Source: Pseudomonas massiliensis (lineage in GTDB: Bacteria > Pseudomonadota > Gammaproteobacteria > Pseudomonadales > Pseudomonadaceae). Taken from it: DNA of 64,000 nt. Under the pieces are notes generated by a model. The model was not told the origin of the DNA, did no database searches, and worked only from the letters and a program-made list of their open reading frames with translations. Position 1 is the stretch's first letter. The number at the start of each line of letters is the position of its first letter. Below, one piece after another: positions 50,033 through 60,238 of this stretch. The translations under genes and the position numbers were made by a program. The DNA lies in assembly GCF_000826105.1 (NCBI RefSeq), contig NZ_CCYK01000007.1:62001-126000 (forward strand). The letters are read 5' to 3'.

Positions 50033-50581
50033 TCAAGGCAAGGGCGAGAAAGGCGTGCGCCCGTCCGCGGTCTGCAGTTCCAGCAGGTATTTGCGGAAGA
50101 TCTGGCCCAGCACCAGCGTGGCCCTGTCCAGGTCTTCCTTGCTCATGCTGGCCGCTACCTCGTCGGCGGAATCCAGTGCATCCTCCGCGCCGTTTACCGC
50201 TGCCATCTTGAGCACGATGTATGCCTGGACGTTGTTGGCCGGCACGCCTTCGCCTCGGTAGAACATCAGCCCAAGATGATACTGGGCGTGGGCGTGGCCC
50301 TTTAGCGAGGCTTGCTCGAAGTAGTTCAGGGCCTGGTTCAGGTCGCGCTCGGTCTGCTTGCCTTCATAGTAGAACCGCCCCAATTCGTATTGCGCCTGTC
50401 CATCCCCTCCCGAAGCGGCCTGCTGGCAGGCGGCAAGGGCCTGGGGCAAGTCGGCCGGCGCGCTGTCCAGGCTGCAGCGGCTGGGCGCGGGCACCAGCAA
50501 CGAGTTACCGTCCGCCGCGGCCAGCAAGGGTTCGAGAAGCAGCAGGCAGCCCAAGGCCAGGGCGCGGCCGGTGCGGTTCAT
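50033..50581 (-). CDS. Exported Sel1-repeat protein
   Basis: A 182-residue protein with a signal peptide (ALALGCLLLLEPLLAAADG) and two Sel1/TPR-like repeats (GQAQYELGRFYYEGKQTERD and AHAQYHLGLMFYRGEGVPAN). Such repeats usually mediate protein contacts. A cysteine pair (Cys36 and Cys51 by my count) may form a disulfide in the periplasm. The partner is unknown. It converges with the DUF1820 gene and is 160 bases downstream of hemL on the same strand. Confidence 0.82.
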   Translation of the reverse strand: MNRTGRALALGCLLLLEPLLAAADGNSLLVPAPSRCSLDSAPADLPQALAACQQAASGGDGQAQYELGRFYYEGKQTERDLNQALNYFEQASLKGHAHAQYHLGLMFYRGEGVPANNVQAYIVLKMAAVNGAEDALDSADEVAASMSKEDLDRATLVLGQIFRKYLLELQTADGRTPFSPLP

Positions 50582-50703
50582 GGGGATCGATTTACCTCTG
50601 AGCGGGTGGGCTTGGCCACCCTCGGGATAACAATGCGCACATTATGAAATAAGCCGATGACACCTTACAAAGTCTTTACTCGGATTTTTCCCATGGACAG
50701 GGA

Positions 50704-50735
50704 GCGGCCCATGTCATCGATATGACACAGGCCGC
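50704..50735 (-). terminator. Large hairpin downstream of hemL
   Basis: GCGGCC and GGCCGC enclose TGTCAT-CGAT-ATGACA, giving a 12-pair stem with a two-base mismatch. It starts six bases after the hemL stop. No T run follows, so termination efficiency is uncertain; it may instead stabilise the mRNA end. Confidence 0.5.
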
Positions 50736-50740
50736 GCGGG

Positions 50741-52021
50741 TTACAGCTGGGCGAAGGCGCGTTCGGCCGCATCCAGGGTGATCTTCAGTTCCGCTTCGCC
50801 ATGGGCGATGGAGGTGAAGCCTGCTTCGTACGCGCTTGGCGCCAGGTAAACGCCGCCGTCCAGCATCAGATGGAAGAAGCGCTTGAATCGTTCCGCGTCA
50901 CTGTCCATCACGTCCTGGAAGGTAACGATATCGTCGGCGCCGCTGAAATAGAGGCCGAACATGCCCCCGGCCTGGGTAGTCACGAAGGGAATCTGCGCGG
51001 CATCGGCGCGCTGCTGCAGACCGTCGAGCAGGCTGCTGGTATAGGCGGTGAGCTCGTCATGGAAGCCAGGCCGGCTGATCAGCTCGAGGGTAGTGAGCCC
51101 GGCGGCCATGGCCAGCGGGTTGCCCGAAAGGGTGCCTGCCTGGTACACCGGGCCCAGCGGCGCGATATGGGACATGATTTCCCGTTTGCCACCGAAGCAG
51201 CCCACCGGCATGCCGCCGCCGATGATCTTGCCGAAGGTGGACAGGTCCGGGGTTACGCCATAGAACGCCTGGGCGCCGCCCAGGGCCACTCGGAAGCCGG
51301 TCATGACTTCGTCGAAGATCAGCACCACGCCATGCCGGTTGCACAGTTCGCGCAGCCCTTCCAGGAAGCCGGGCGCGGGGGGCACACAGTTCATGTTGCC
51401 CGCTACGGGCTCCACGATGATGCAGGCCACTTCATTGCCTACCTCGGCCAGGGTGCGCTCCACCTCTTCCAGGTCGTTGAACGGCAGGGTAAGGGTATGC
51501 CGGGCGAAGGCTGCGGGCACCCCGGGGGAACTCGGAACGCCCAGGGTAAGAGCGCCGCTGCCTGCCTTGACCAGCAGGCTGTCGGAGTGCCCGTGGTAGC
51601 AACCTTCGAACTTGATGATGCTGTCGCGCCGGGTATAGCCGCGAGCCAGGCGGATCGCACTCATGGTGGCCTCGGTACCCGAGCTGACCATGCGCACCAT
51701 TTCCATGGAAGGCACCAAGGCACAGACACGCTCGGCCATGCGGGTTTCCATTTCCGTGGGCGCGCCATAGGACAAGCCATGCTCCAGCTGCTCGCGCACA
51801 GCCTGGAGTACCGCAGGATGGCTATGGCCGAGGATCATCGGGCCCCAGGAGCCAACGTAGTCCACATAGCGCTTGTCATCCTCGTCGGTGACATAGGCCC
51901 CGGCGGCATGCTTGAAGAAGATCGGTGTGCCGCCCACGCTTTTGAAGGCGCGCACGGGTGAGTTGACACCCCCGGGAATATGTTTCTGGGCGGCGGCGAA
52001 GAGGTTTTCAGAGCGGGACAT
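50741..52021 (-). CDS. hemL: Glutamate-1-semialdehyde 2,1-aminomutase
   Basis: HemL converts glutamate-1-semialdehyde to 5-aminolevulinate, feeding heme and vitamin B12 synthesis. The 426-residue PLP enzyme shows [16 protein letters not shown], the PLP lysine in [18 protein letters not shown] and the start [18 protein letters not shown]. It is 20 bases after thiE on the same strand, giving a thiE-hemL unit as known for pseudomonads. Confidence 0.97.
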   Translation of the reverse strand: MSRSENLFAAAQKHIPGGVNSPVRAFKSVGGTPIFFKHAAGAYVTDEDDKRYVDYVGSWGPMILGHSHPAVLQAVREQLEHGLSYGAPTEMETRMAERVCALVPSMEMVRMVSSGTEATMSAIRLARGYTRRDSIIKFEGCYHGHSDSLLVKAGSGALTLGVPSSPGVPAAFARHTLTLPFNDLEEVERTLAEVGNEVACIIVEPVAGNMNCVPPAPGFLEGLRELCNRHGVVLIFDEVMTGFRVALGGAQAFYGVTPDLSTFGKIIGGGMPVGCFGGKREIMSHIAPLGPVYQAGTLSGNPLAMAAGLTTLELISRPGFHDELTAYTSSLLDGLQQRADAAQIPFVTTQAGGMFGLYFSGADDIVTFQDVMDSDAERFKRFFHLMLDGGVYLAPSAYEAGFTSIAHGEAELKITLDAAERAFAQL

Positions 52022-52041
52022 GGGCGTTCTCTCAATCGGGT

Positions 52042-52665
52042 TCAGGTGCGCAGCAGCGCATTGAAGGCTAGGGCGCGGCGGGTGACTTCCGAGGCGCTGT
52101 CGGCGGCGAACAGGGCATGTACCACGGCGAGCAGGTCCGCGCCTCGCTCTACCAGGTCAGGCGCGTTCTCCAGGGTTACGCCGCCAATGGCGCAAATGGG
52201 CAGGCGCAACTGGCGACGCGCCTCGCTGAGCAGCTCGAGGCTGGCCGAGGGCGCACCAGGTTTGGTGTGGGAGTTATAGAAGCGGCCGAACGCTACGTAG
52301 CTGGCGCCTTCATTGGCTGCCTGATCAGCCAGTCCAAGACTGGCATGGCAGGTGGCGCCAATGATCGCTCGGGGGCCCAATAGGCTGCGAGCCGCGGTGA
52401 GCGGACCATCGGTTTGCCCCAGGTGAACACCCACGCCAATGCGAGCCGCCAGCTCGGCGTCGTCGTTGATGATCAGCTGCGTATCGTAGCTTTCGCATAG
52501 CCGCTTCAATGCCTGCGCTTCACGCAGGCGGCGGGTATCGTCCTGGCCTTTGTCACGGTACTGGAGCAGCGTAACTCCGCCATCCAGGGCCGCCTTCACA
52601 TAGTCGAGGAAGTGTCCGGCGAGCAGCGGCTGGTCGGTAATGGCATACAGCCCGCGTAGGGTCAT
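52042..52665 (-). CDS. thiE: Thiamine-phosphate synthase
   Basis: ThiE joins HMP-pyrophosphate and thiazole phosphate to thiamine phosphate. The 207-residue TIM-barrel protein has [11 protein letters not shown], the pyrophosphate-binding [37 protein letters not shown] and [20 protein letters not shown]. It lies 40 bases downstream of thiD, so both last cytosolic steps are encoded together. I saw no TPP riboswitch in front of thiD. Confidence 0.95.
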   Translation of the reverse strand: MTLRGLYAITDQPLLAGHFLDYVKAALDGGVTLLQYRDKGQDDTRRLREAQALKRLCESYDTQLIINDDAELAARIGVGVHLGQTDGPLTAARSLLGPRAIIGATCHASLGLADQAANEGASYVAFGRFYNSHTKPGAPSASLELLSEARRQLRLPICAIGGVTLENAPDLVERGADLLAVVHALFAADSASEVTRRALAFNALLRT

Positions 52666-52705
52666 GGCGTCCTCATGCGCCGGGCGGCGCTCCCGTGGTG
52701 AAGGG

Positions 52706-53503
52706 TCAGTTGCAGAAGTCCAGGGGCAGGCGCCGGGGCACGTACTGGCCTTGCCCTAGCCGCTCGGCGTCACGCAGGGTGCGCCAGGTGTAGTCCAACG
52801 CTGAATGCACGGCGCCAGGCAGCCGCTCGCCCAAAGCCAGGCGGCCGGCCAGAGCGCTGGCCAGCGTGCAGCCAGAGCCATGGTAGCTTCCAGGCAGGCG
52901 CTGGCAAGTGTGGGTATCGCGCCGCCCGTCACGGCCATAGAGGCGGTTGTGGATATCCCGCTCATCGCCATGGCCGCCGGTGATCAGCACATTGTCGCAG
53001 TGCTCCAGCAGCCGAGCCGCGCATTGGTCAGCGCTTCCTTCTGGCAATTCGGCCAGGATGCGCGCCTCCGGCAGGTTGGGGGTGGTCACGGTGGCCAGAG
53101 GCAGCAGTTTTTCACGAATGGCGTAGCCGACTTCATCCTTGCCCAGGCGACCACCGCCTCCAGCGCGCAGCACCGGGTCGCAGACCACCGGCACGCCCGG
53201 GTTCTGCTGAATCAGCTCGACCACGGTGGCGACCATTTCCAGCGAGCCGAGCATGCCCAGCTTGATCGCGGCGATGGGGGAATCCGCCATCACTGCCTGG
53301 GCCTGGGCCAATACCCAGGCACGGTCCAGTACACGGAAGTCGGTCACGTCCACCGTATTCTGTACCGTGAGCGCGGTGACCGCCGGCGCGGCGTGACAAC
53401 CTTGGGCGAGCAGGGCTTCGATGTCGGCTTGCAAGCCGGCACCGCCACTCGGGTCATGGCCGGAGAGGCAAAGAACGACAGGGCGGGAGGCATAGGTATT
53501 CAT
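52706..53503 (-). CDS. thiD: Hydroxymethylpyrimidine/phosphomethylpyrimidine kinase
   Basis: ThiD phosphorylates HMP and then HMP-phosphate in thiamine synthesis. The 265-residue ribokinase-fold protein shows [20 protein letters not shown] at the substrate site, [16 protein letters not shown], and the anion hole with the catalytic Asp region in [20 protein letters not shown], where the aspartate usual after the GxGC loop is His-flanked. It is the first gene of thiD-thiE-hemL and is divergent from ladS. Confidence 0.93.
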   Translation of the reverse strand: MNTYASRPVVLCLSGHDPSGGAGLQADIEALLAQGCHAAPAVTALTVQNTVDVTDFRVLDRAWVLAQAQAVMADSPIAAIKLGMLGSLEMVATVVELIQQNPGVPVVCDPVLRAGGGGRLGKDEVGYAIREKLLPLATVTTPNLPEARILAELPEGSADQCAARLLEHCDNVLITGGHGDERDIHNRLYGRDGRRDTHTCQRLPGSYHGSGCTLASALAGRLALGERLPGAVHSALDYTWRTLRDAERLGQGQYVPRRLPLDFCN

Positions 53504-53711
53504 GGGGGCGAGCTTACCATCAAACGCATCGCCGGGCGCGGCGCCCGGGGTTGAAAATCGCCGAACGAACGTGCGCCATACAGCGGCCGTAGAGCGCTCG
53601 TCGGCTACCTTTGTCTAGAGGGTGCAGAGGCTCGTGGCTATGGTAGGATGCGGCGAAATTGATAACAGGTTGCCAGCACGTCGACTCAAAGGGAAATGGG
53701 GAGGCTTCCCG

Positions 53712-56144
53712 ATGCTGCGTGGCAATCTTCACCGGGGCTGTATGCGCTACCTTTTCCTTCTGATGTTGTGCTGGCTGCCCTGTGTGGCGACCGCGCTCGA
53801 TTTCGACGACAGCACCCGCAACCTGCCCCTGGGGCGGGCCCTGATGTACTACGAAGACAAGTCCGGCGGCGCTACCCTGGAGCAGGCGCTTGGCCAGTCA
53901 TTCAGCCCCCATGACGCAGAGGTCCTGAATGCGGGCTATTCAAGCTCGGCTTTCTGGCTGAAGGTCCCGCTGCGTTACCTGCCGCGCCATGATAATCATG
54001 GCGCGCGCACCTGGCTTCTCGAGCTGGCCTACCCGCCCATGGACCACGTGGACCTGTACCTGCAGGATCCACAGGGCCAGTGGCAACTGCAGGCACGTAC
54101 GGGCGACGAACTGCCCTGGTCTAGCCGACCCATCCGCCAGAACAATTTTGTGTTCAACCTGCCCTTCAAACCGGGCGAGGCGCGTACCGTATTGCTGCGG
54201 GTGCAAAGCGAGGGTTCGGTGCAGGTGCCGCTTTCGCTATGGTCGGCCGAGGCCTTTCTGGAGGCGCAGCCGGAGCGCTTCTACGTGTTCGGGCTGATCT
54301 ACGGCGTGCTGTTGGTGATGCTGGTCTACAACCTGTTCATCTACCTGAGCGTGCGCGACCCCAGTTATCTCTACTACATCCTCTATATCGCTTCGTTCGG
54401 CATGTACCAGGTGTCTGTCAACGGTGCCGGCATTCAGTTCTTCTGGCCCGACAACCCCTGGTGGGCCAACGCCGCCACACCCTTCTTCATTGGCGCCGCC
54501 GCGTTCTTCGGCTGCCAGTTCGCCCGCGCTTTCCTGCGCACCGCACAGCACGGAAAATGGCTGGACCGCCTGCTCAAGCTGCTGATGGCCATCGGTGGGG
54601 TGGTGATGGCGATTTCCCTGATGGCCAGCTACGGGCTTGCGTTACGACTGGCCACGGCCTTGGCCTTGGTCTTCACGGTAGTGATTTTCAGCGCCGGGAT
54701 CATCGCCTGGTTCAAGGGCCAGCGCCAGGCCCGCTATTTCATGATCGCCTGGTCGGCATTCCTTCTGGGCGGGATCGTTAATACCCTGATGGTGCTGGGG
54801 TTGCTGCCCAACATGTTCTTGACCATGTATGCCAGCCAGCTGGGCTCGGCGCTGGAGGTGGCCTTGCTGTCCCTGGCCCTGGCGGACCGCATCAACGTGA
54901 TGCGTGATCAGCAGGCCAAGGTGTTGTTCGACGCGGGGCAGAAGCTCGAAGCCCTCAATCAGCGGCTGTCCGAGAGCAACCGGTTGAAGGACGAGTTCCT
55001 CGCTACCGTCACTCATGAGCTGCGCACGCCCATGAATGGGGTGATCGGCTCCCTGGAGCTGATGCAGACCCTGGACCTGGACAGCGAGCTGGCGACCTAC
55101 CAGCAGACTGCGTCCCGTTCGGCGCGGGACATGATGCGCATGGTCGATGACATCCTCATTCTCACCGAACTGCAGGCTGGCCGCCTGGCGCCCCGTTCCG
55201 AGCCCTTCCGCTTGCGGGTGCTGCTCGAAAGCCTGCAGATGCAGTTCATAGGCCAGGCCGCGGAAAAAGGCCTGGCCTTGCGGATGGAGGTCATACCTGG
55301 CGTGCCGGACAGCCTGCGTGGGGACCTGAAGAAAATGGCCCTGTGCCTGGGCTGCCTGCTGGACAACGCGATCAAGTTCACCCGCGAGGGCAGCGTGACC
55401 CTGGTGGTAGAGGCCATCGAACATCAATACACCGAGGTACGCGTGGTATTTCGGGTGGTCGATACAGGCATCGGCTTCAGCCTGAACAGTGATTCCCTGT
55501 ACCAGCAGTTCTATCAGGTAGATGGCTCCACTACCCGCGAGCACGGTGGGCTGGGAATCGGCCTGGCCATCTGTCGCCAACTGGCGACCTTGATCGGTGG
55601 CACCTTGAGCCATCAATCGACGCCGGGGCAGGGCAGCTGTTTCGAACTTGCCCTTGACCTGGGCGTGGACGAGGCCGCTTCCGAGCCTGCGCGGCCCCGT
55701 CCCGGCTATTCGGCCCTCAAGCGTCGCCCCAGTGAATGCGTGCTGATACTGATCGACAATGATCGCGTGGAGCACCTGGTGTTGCGTGGAATGTTGCTGC
55801 GCCTGGGCTATCAGGTGCACAGCGTGCCCCACGAGCAGGCGGCCCTGGCGATGCTGGACGCAACACCTGTGGCCGCCTTGATGCTCGAAAGCACAGGCTC
55901 GCTGGAAGCACTGCTGGAACAGGTGCAGCGTCTGCGCGAAAGCGTTCAGGGCGCGGCCCCAACCTTGTTGGCATTGATGGACGCAGCGCCGGGAAGCGAA
56001 CGGCAACGCTGCATGAAGGCCGGACTCACCGCGGTCATGCCTCGTCCGTTGCGTTTCGAGGGAGTGCAGGCCGTGCTCGAGGAAGCGCTGCTCAGTCATC
56101 GGCCCGCCCCAGCAGCCGTCGCCCTGGCCGATGGTGCTTTGTAA
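53712..56144 (+). CDS. ladS: LadS-type hybrid sensor histidine kinase with degenerate receiver
   Basis: LadS is an inner-membrane sensor that in P. aeruginosa feeds the Gac/Rsm switch between acute and biofilm life. The 810-residue protein has a signal peptide, a periplasmic 7TMR-DISMED2 domain (~30-180), seven helices (~195-390), a kinase with His435 (TVTHELRTPMNGVIG), an ATPase domain with LLDNAIKFT, VVDTGIGFS and GGLGIGLAI, and a C-terminal receiver. In the receiver the acidic pair remains (Asp682, Asp684), but the phospho-acceptor is Glu726 and the conserved lysine is Arg778. GGAGG precedes the ATG at 53712. The thiD-ladS position matches the known locus. Confidence 0.9.
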   Translation: MLRGNLHRGCMRYLFLLMLCWLPCVATALDFDDSTRNLPLGRALMYYEDKSGGATLEQALGQSFSPHDAEVLNAGYSSSAFWLKVPLRYLPRHDNHGARTWLLELAYPPMDHVDLYLQDPQGQWQLQARTGDELPWSSRPIRQNNFVFNLPFKPGEARTVLLRVQSEGSVQVPLSLWSAEAFLEAQPERFYVFGLIYGVLLVMLVYNLFIYLSVRDPSYLYYILYIASFGMYQVSVNGAGIQFFWPDNPWWANAATPFFIGAAAFFGCQFARAFLRTAQHGKWLDRLLKLLMAIGGVVMAISLMASYGLALRLATALALVFTVVIFSAGIIAWFKGQRQARYFMIAWSAFLLGGIVNTLMVLGLLPNMFLTMYASQLGSALEVALLSLALADRINVMRDQQAKVLFDAGQKLEALNQRLSESNRLKDEFLATVTHELRTPMNGVIGSLELMQTLDLDSELATYQQTASRSARDMMRMVDDILILTELQAGRLAPRSEPFRLRVLLESLQMQFIGQAAEKGLALRMEVIPGVPDSLRGDLKKMALCLGCLLDNAIKFTREGSVTLVVEAIEHQYTEVRVVFRVVDTGIGFSLNSDSLYQQFYQVDGSTTREHGGLGIGLAICRQLATLIGGTLSHQSTPGQGSCFELALDLGVDEAASEPARPRPGYSALKRRPSECVLILIDNDRVEHLVLRGMLLRLGYQVHSVPHEQAALAMLDATPVAALMLESTGSLEALLEQVQRLRESVQGAAPTLLALMDAAPGSERQRCMKAGLTAVMPRPLRFEGVQAVLEEALLSHRPAPAAVALADGAL

Positions 56145-56175
56145 GAGGTCGATCAGCGTGTAGAGGGGGTGGCCC

Positions 56176-56283
56176 CGGTATCTCCCGTAGCAACCGCGCC
56201 GGGCCACGCTGGCTTGCGCGCGACCGGGTTCAACGCCCTCGCCACGCCCGGCCGCCGCCGAGGCGGGCTGCTACAGGCAGCTC
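56176..56283. repeat. Imperfect inverted repeat, REP-like
   Basis: The gap between ladS and the acyl-CoA dehydrogenase gene has outer arms CCCGTAGCAACCGCG and CGGGCTGCTACAGG that are imperfect inverse copies about 80 bases apart, with GC-rich palindromes inside. It differs from the REP family at 1144 and 19233. It may be another class of dispersed extragenic repeat; no second copy is visible in the window. Confidence 0.4.
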
Positions 56284-56337
56284 CATGGGCGGCGATACGT
56301 GCTTCAATCAATAGGTCCATGCTGCCTGGAACCTATC

Positions 56338-57984
56338 ATGAACTTGCACGCCTTTGCCGAAACCCATGAGGTCACCAACCAGCCACCCAGCCTGGATGGC
56401 GTCAACCTGTATCGCCTGGATAGGCCTTTGCAGGAGTGGGCCCGTCGTTTCGGCGCGGGCTGGGCCGAGGCGCGCATGGACGCCTATGGTGCGCTCGCTG
56501 GCGGCCCGCTGATGGCTGCCGGGTTCCTTGCCAACGAGCATGGGCCGGTGTTCCATAGCCATGACCGCTACGGCAACAGACTGGACACGGTCGAATTCCA
56601 TCCGGCCTATCACCAGCTCATGGCCACCGCGACCGAGCATGGCCTGCCTTCATTGCCCTGGCGTGAGCCCCGGCCCGGCGCCCATGTGGCCCGTGCGGCC
56701 CTGACCTACCTGCATTTCCAGGCCGAGGCTGGAAGTGGCTGCCCGCTGACCATGACGTTCGCCAGCGTGCCCGCGTTGCGCCTGCAGCCGGACCTGGCCG
56801 AGCGCTGGCTGCCCAAGGTACTTGCCACTCAATATGACCCGCGCAACCTGGAGGTTAGCCAGAAGGCCGGAGCGACCATTGGCATGGCCATGACGGAGAA
56901 ACAGGGCGGTACGGACGTACGCGCCAATGCCACTCGCGCCTTTGCCATCGGCCAGTCCGGGCCTGGGCAGGCCTACGAGCTGCTGGGCCACAAGTGGTTC
57001 TGCTCGGCCCCCATGTGTGACGCTTTCCTGACCCTGGCCTACACCAATGAAGGGCTCAGTTGCTTCCTGCTGCCGCGCCATCGGCCAGACGGTAGCCGCA
57101 ATGCTTTCTATATCCAGCGCTTGAAGAACAAGCTGGGCAACCGCTCCAATGCCTCGAGCGAAGTGGAGTACCGCGGCGCGCTGGCCTGGATGGTGGGCGA
57201 GCCGGGTCGCGGCGTGCCAACCATCCTGGAAATGGTGGCCCTGACCCGCTTCGATTGCATGGTCGGATCCAGCGCGCTGATGCGTCAGGCCCTGACCCAG
57301 GCAATCCACCATTGCCATTATCGTCAGGTGGGCGGGCGAGCGTTGACCGAGCAGCCTTTGATGCAGAATGTACTGGCCGATCTGGCACTGGAAAGCGAGG
57401 CTGCCCTGGCCCTGAGCCTACGCATGGGTCAGGCCCTGGACCAACTGACAGACCCTGTTCAGGCGCGTTTCGCCCGGCTGGTGACTGCGGTAGGCAAGTA
57501 CTGGATCTGCAAGCGAGCCCCGGCGATGATCAACGAAGCCGCCGAATGCCTTGGCGGCGCCGGCTATGTGGAAGACAGCATCCTGCCTCGGCTGTACCGC
57601 GAGGCGCCGGTCAATTCCACGTGGGAAGGTTCGGGCAATGTGCAGTGCCTGGATGTCCTGAGGGCACTGTCCAGAGAGCCTGGCGTGCTCGACGCGCTTT
57701 TCGCCGAGCTTGGCGACGGCCACGGCGATCACCGCCTGGCCGCCGCCATCGGGCGCTTGCACCGGGAACTGAAAGACGCGACCGAAATGCCCTATCGGGC
57801 GCGACAGCTTACCGAAGAGATCGCGCTGACGCTTCAGGCCAGGTTGCTGCTCGAAGCGGGTAACAGTGACGTCAGCGACGCCTTTATCGCCAGCCGTCTC
57901 GGACACAGAGCCGGTGCCTATGGAGCGCTGCCACGAGGGGTGGCGGTAGAAGCGCTGCTGAAGCGTTCGGCGCCGAGTCTCTGA
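56338..57984 (+). CDS. AidB-like acyl-CoA dehydrogenase
   Basis: A 548-residue flavoprotein of the acyl-CoA dehydrogenase superfamily, of the longer AidB/isovaleryl type. It shows the FAD-binding MAMTEKQGGTDVRANATRA, the mid-domain HKWFCSAPMCDAFLTLAYT, the arginine loop LTRFDCMVGSSALMRQALTQ and the C-terminal ECLGGAGYVEDSILPRLYRE. E. coli AidB is alkylation-inducible and binds DNA; DNA binding cannot be judged here. The ribosome binding site is weak (TGGA). It ends one base short of the convergent rluE. Confidence 0.88.
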   Translation: MNLHAFAETHEVTNQPPSLDGVNLYRLDRPLQEWARRFGAGWAEARMDAYGALAGGPLMAAGFLANEHGPVFHSHDRYGNRLDTVEFHPAYHQLMATATEHGLPSLPWREPRPGAHVARAALTYLHFQAEAGSGCPLTMTFASVPALRLQPDLAERWLPKVLATQYDPRNLEVSQKAGATIGMAMTEKQGGTDVRANATRAFAIGQSGPGQAYELLGHKWFCSAPMCDAFLTLAYTNEGLSCFLLPRHRPDGSRNAFYIQRLKNKLGNRSNASSEVEYRGALAWMVGEPGRGVPTILEMVALTRFDCMVGSSALMRQALTQAIHHCHYRQVGGRALTEQPLMQNVLADLALESEAALALSLRMGQALDQLTDPVQARFARLVTAVGKYWICKRAPAMINEAAECLGGAGYVEDSILPRLYREAPVNSTWEGSGNVQCLDVLRALSREPGVLDALFAELGDGHGDHRLAAAIGRLHRELKDATEMPYRARQLTEEIALTLQARLLLEAGNSDVSDAFIASRLGHRAGAYGALPRGVAVEALLKRSAPSL

Positions 57985-57985
57985 A

Positions 57986-58624
57986 CTATCTCGCTTGCGG
58001 CGACAACGCGGCTGGGTCGACCTCCCGCCAACTGCCGGGCTCCAGCCCATCGAGCCCGAATGGGCCTATCCGTACCCGCACCAGGCGCAAGGTGGGCAGG
58101 CCGACCGCGGCGGTCATGCGGCGCACCTGGCGGTTGCGTCCTTCGCGAATCACCAGTTCCAGCCAGGTAGTGGGAATGCTTTTGCGAAAACGCACTGGCG
58201 GGTTTCTGGGCCAGAGCTCGGGTTCGGCGAGCAGGCGGGCCCCGGCGGGCAAGGTAGGGCCGTCATTGAGCATGACCCCTTCGCGCAGGCTGGCCAGCTG
58301 TTCTGGCGTGGGCTCGCCCTCCACCTGTACCCAGTAGGTTTTCGCCAGCTTGTGCCGTGGGTCGGCAATACGCGCTTGCAGGCGGCCGTCATTGGTGAGC
58401 AGCAGCAGGCCCTCGCTATCGCGATCCAGTCGCCCGGCCGGATACACGCCGGGAAGGTCCAGATAATCCTTGAGGGTGGCGCGCCCCTGATCGTCGCTGA
58501 ACTGAGTAAGCACGTCGTAGGGTTTGTTCAGCAGGATCAGCCGCGGTGTGGTCGGGGCGGCCTTGGCGACACCTCCGGCTCGGGGGCGCGGAGAGGTGTA
58601 AAGGAGAGCGTAGGGGGCGGGCAT
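57986..58624 (-). CDS. rluE: 23S rRNA pseudouridine2457 synthase type
   Basis: A 212-residue RsuA-family pseudouridine synthase without an S4 domain, matching RluE, which modifies U2457 of 23S rRNA. The catalytic aspartate is in [20 protein letters not shown], preceded by [19 protein letters not shown], and followed by [20 protein letters not shown]. The ATG at 58624 is used; a TTG at 58642 is less likely. It lies 54 bases downstream of amn on the same strand... with no terminator seen between the convergent partner and it. Confidence 0.92.
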   Translation of the reverse strand: MPAPYALLYTSPRPRAGGVAKAAPTTPRLILLNKPYDVLTQFSDDQGRATLKDYLDLPGVYPAGRLDRDSEGLLLLTNDGRLQARIADPRHKLAKTYWVQVEGEPTPEQLASLREGVMLNDGPTLPAGARLLAEPELWPRNPPVRFRKSIPTTWLELVIREGRNRQVRRMTAAVGLPTLRLVRVRIGPFGLDGLEPGSWREVDPAALSPQAR

Positions 58625-58678
58625 GGGCGACAACCGAAACAAGCAGGGCCGGTAGGATACCAGCCCCGCCGGCGCCGA

Positions 58679-60151
58679 TCATCGGAACGGCGGTTCGTCG
58701 AAGCTGCGCAGTTTGCGCGAGTGCAGCGAGTTCAGCTCGTTGCGCAGCAGGTCCAGCGCGGCGATGCCAATGGTCAGGTGCTGGCTGACCGCGCGGTTGT
58801 AGAACGCATTGGCCGAGCCCGGCAGCTTGATTTCACTGTGCAACGGTTTGTCCGAGACACACAGCAAGGTGCCGTAGGGCACGCGCAAGCGATAACCCTG
58901 GGCAGCAATGGTGCCGCTCTCCATGTCTACGGCCACAGCGCGGGACAGGTTGATCAAGGGCCGCTCTTCCGCCCAGCGCAGTTCCCAATTACGGTCGTCG
59001 TAGGTCAGCACGGTGCCGGTGCGCAGGCGTTTCTTGAGTTCGTCGCCGCGCTCTCCGGTGACCTGAGCCGCGGCCTCCTGCAGTGCCAGTTGCACTTCGG
59101 CCAAGGCCGGGATCGGAATATGCGGGGGCACCAGGCGATCGAGGATGCCGTCGCGGCGCATGTAGGCGTGGGCCAGTACATAGTCGCCGATGGTCTGGGA
59201 TGCGCGCAGACCTCCGCAATGGCCGATCATCAGCCAGCAGTGCGGACGCAACACGGCCAGGTGGTCGGTGATGTTCTTGGCGTTGGACGGGCCGACCCCG
59301 ATATTGACCAGAGTGATGCCATCGCCATCGGCGGCGATCAGGTGATAGGCAGGCATCTGGTAGCGGTGCCAGACCACCGAGGCCACCAGAGCCTGGGCCT
59401 GGTCGTGGTCCATGCCTTGTTCGATGATGACGTTGCCCGGCATCACCATGCGTACGAAGCGGGGGTCGCTGCGCAGTTGCTCCAGCCCATGGGCAACGAA
59501 CTGGTCTACGTAGCGATGGTAGTTGGTCAGCAGGATCCACGGCTGCACATGGCGCCAGTCGCTACCGGTGTAGTGCACCAGGCGGCGCAGGCTGAAGTCC
59601 ACCCGGGCGGCGTCGAACAGGGCCAGCGGCAGGGGATCGGCGTTGGCCCAGTCATACAGGCCATCGGCGATGTTGTCCGTGGCGGCGGAGAGGTCCGTGC
59701 TCGGGAAGACCCGTGCCAGAGTGGCCGCGGTAATGCCGGTGCCTGCCAGCTCGTCACCTTGCTCGACCACGTACGGGTACGGGATGTTCTGCTGGCTGAC
59801 ACCCACCTCCAGACGCACGTCGAAATCGCGCATCAGGGGCGTCAGTTGCTCGAGCAGGTATTTGCGAAAGGCGGCGGGCTGGGTGACGGTTACCGAGTAG
59901 GTGCCCGGCAGTTGCAGCTTCGCATAGGCGCGAGTGGTGCTTGGTACTTCGCCATGGGACTGGTACGTCAGGCGCAGCTCCGGATAGCGGAACAGCCCCC
60001 GTTCTTCGGTACTGGGTTCGGTGCGGTCTTTCAGATAGCGCTTGAGGGCCTGGCTCAGGGCGCCAGTGGCGCGCTCATGCAGCCAGGCCAGGCGTTCCAC
60101 GGCCTGTTCGGGGGTATTCAGGGTGACGAATGAATCGGCGTCGGTACTCAC
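58679..60151 (-). CDS. amn: AMP nucleosidase
   Basis: Amn splits AMP into adenine and ribose 5-phosphate, adjusting the adenylate pool. The 490-residue protein has an N-terminal regulatory domain and a C-terminal phosphorylase-like domain with LMIGHCGGLRASQTIGDYVL, AVAVDMESGTIAAQGYRLRV and GTLLCVSDKPLHSEIKLPG. The GTG at 60151 has AAGGA eight bases upstream; an ATG at 60184 gives an 11-residue longer form with a weaker site. It is downstream of an Lrp-type gene on the same strand. Confidence 0.93.
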   Translation of the reverse strand: MSTDADSFVTLNTPEQAVERLAWLHERATGALSQALKRYLKDRTEPSTEERGLFRYPELRLTYQSHGEVPSTTRAYAKLQLPGTYSVTVTQPAAFRKYLLEQLTPLMRDFDVRLEVGVSQQNIPYPYVVEQGDELAGTGITAATLARVFPSTDLSAATDNIADGLYDWANADPLPLALFDAARVDFSLRRLVHYTGSDWRHVQPWILLTNYHRYVDQFVAHGLEQLRSDPRFVRMVMPGNVIIEQGMDHDQAQALVASVVWHRYQMPAYHLIAADGDGITLVNIGVGPSNAKNITDHLAVLRPHCWLMIGHCGGLRASQTIGDYVLAHAYMRRDGILDRLVPPHIPIPALAEVQLALQEAAAQVTGERGDELKKRLRTGTVLTYDDRNWELRWAEERPLINLSRAVAVDMESGTIAAQGYRLRVPYGTLLCVSDKPLHSEIKLPGSANAFYNRAVSQHLTIGIAALDLLRNELNSLHSRKLRSFDEPPFR

Positions 60152-60238
60152 AGGCGGGTCCTTCTCTTTCTGGCAAGCGTTCATCTTGCCTGTTCAGCAG
60201 CTTTTTACCAGCCCCGCGCGACACCTCGGTGACAGGCT

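Noticed and set aside
53504..53711. TPP riboswitch upstream of thiD
   Set aside because: The conserved CTGAGA and ACCTGATCTGGATAATGCC elements are absent; only GC-rich palindromes are seen.
54642..56207. 521-codon open frame antisense to ladS
   Set aside because: LadS has clear kinase motifs in the forward frame; the antisense product is Gln/His-rich with no domain.
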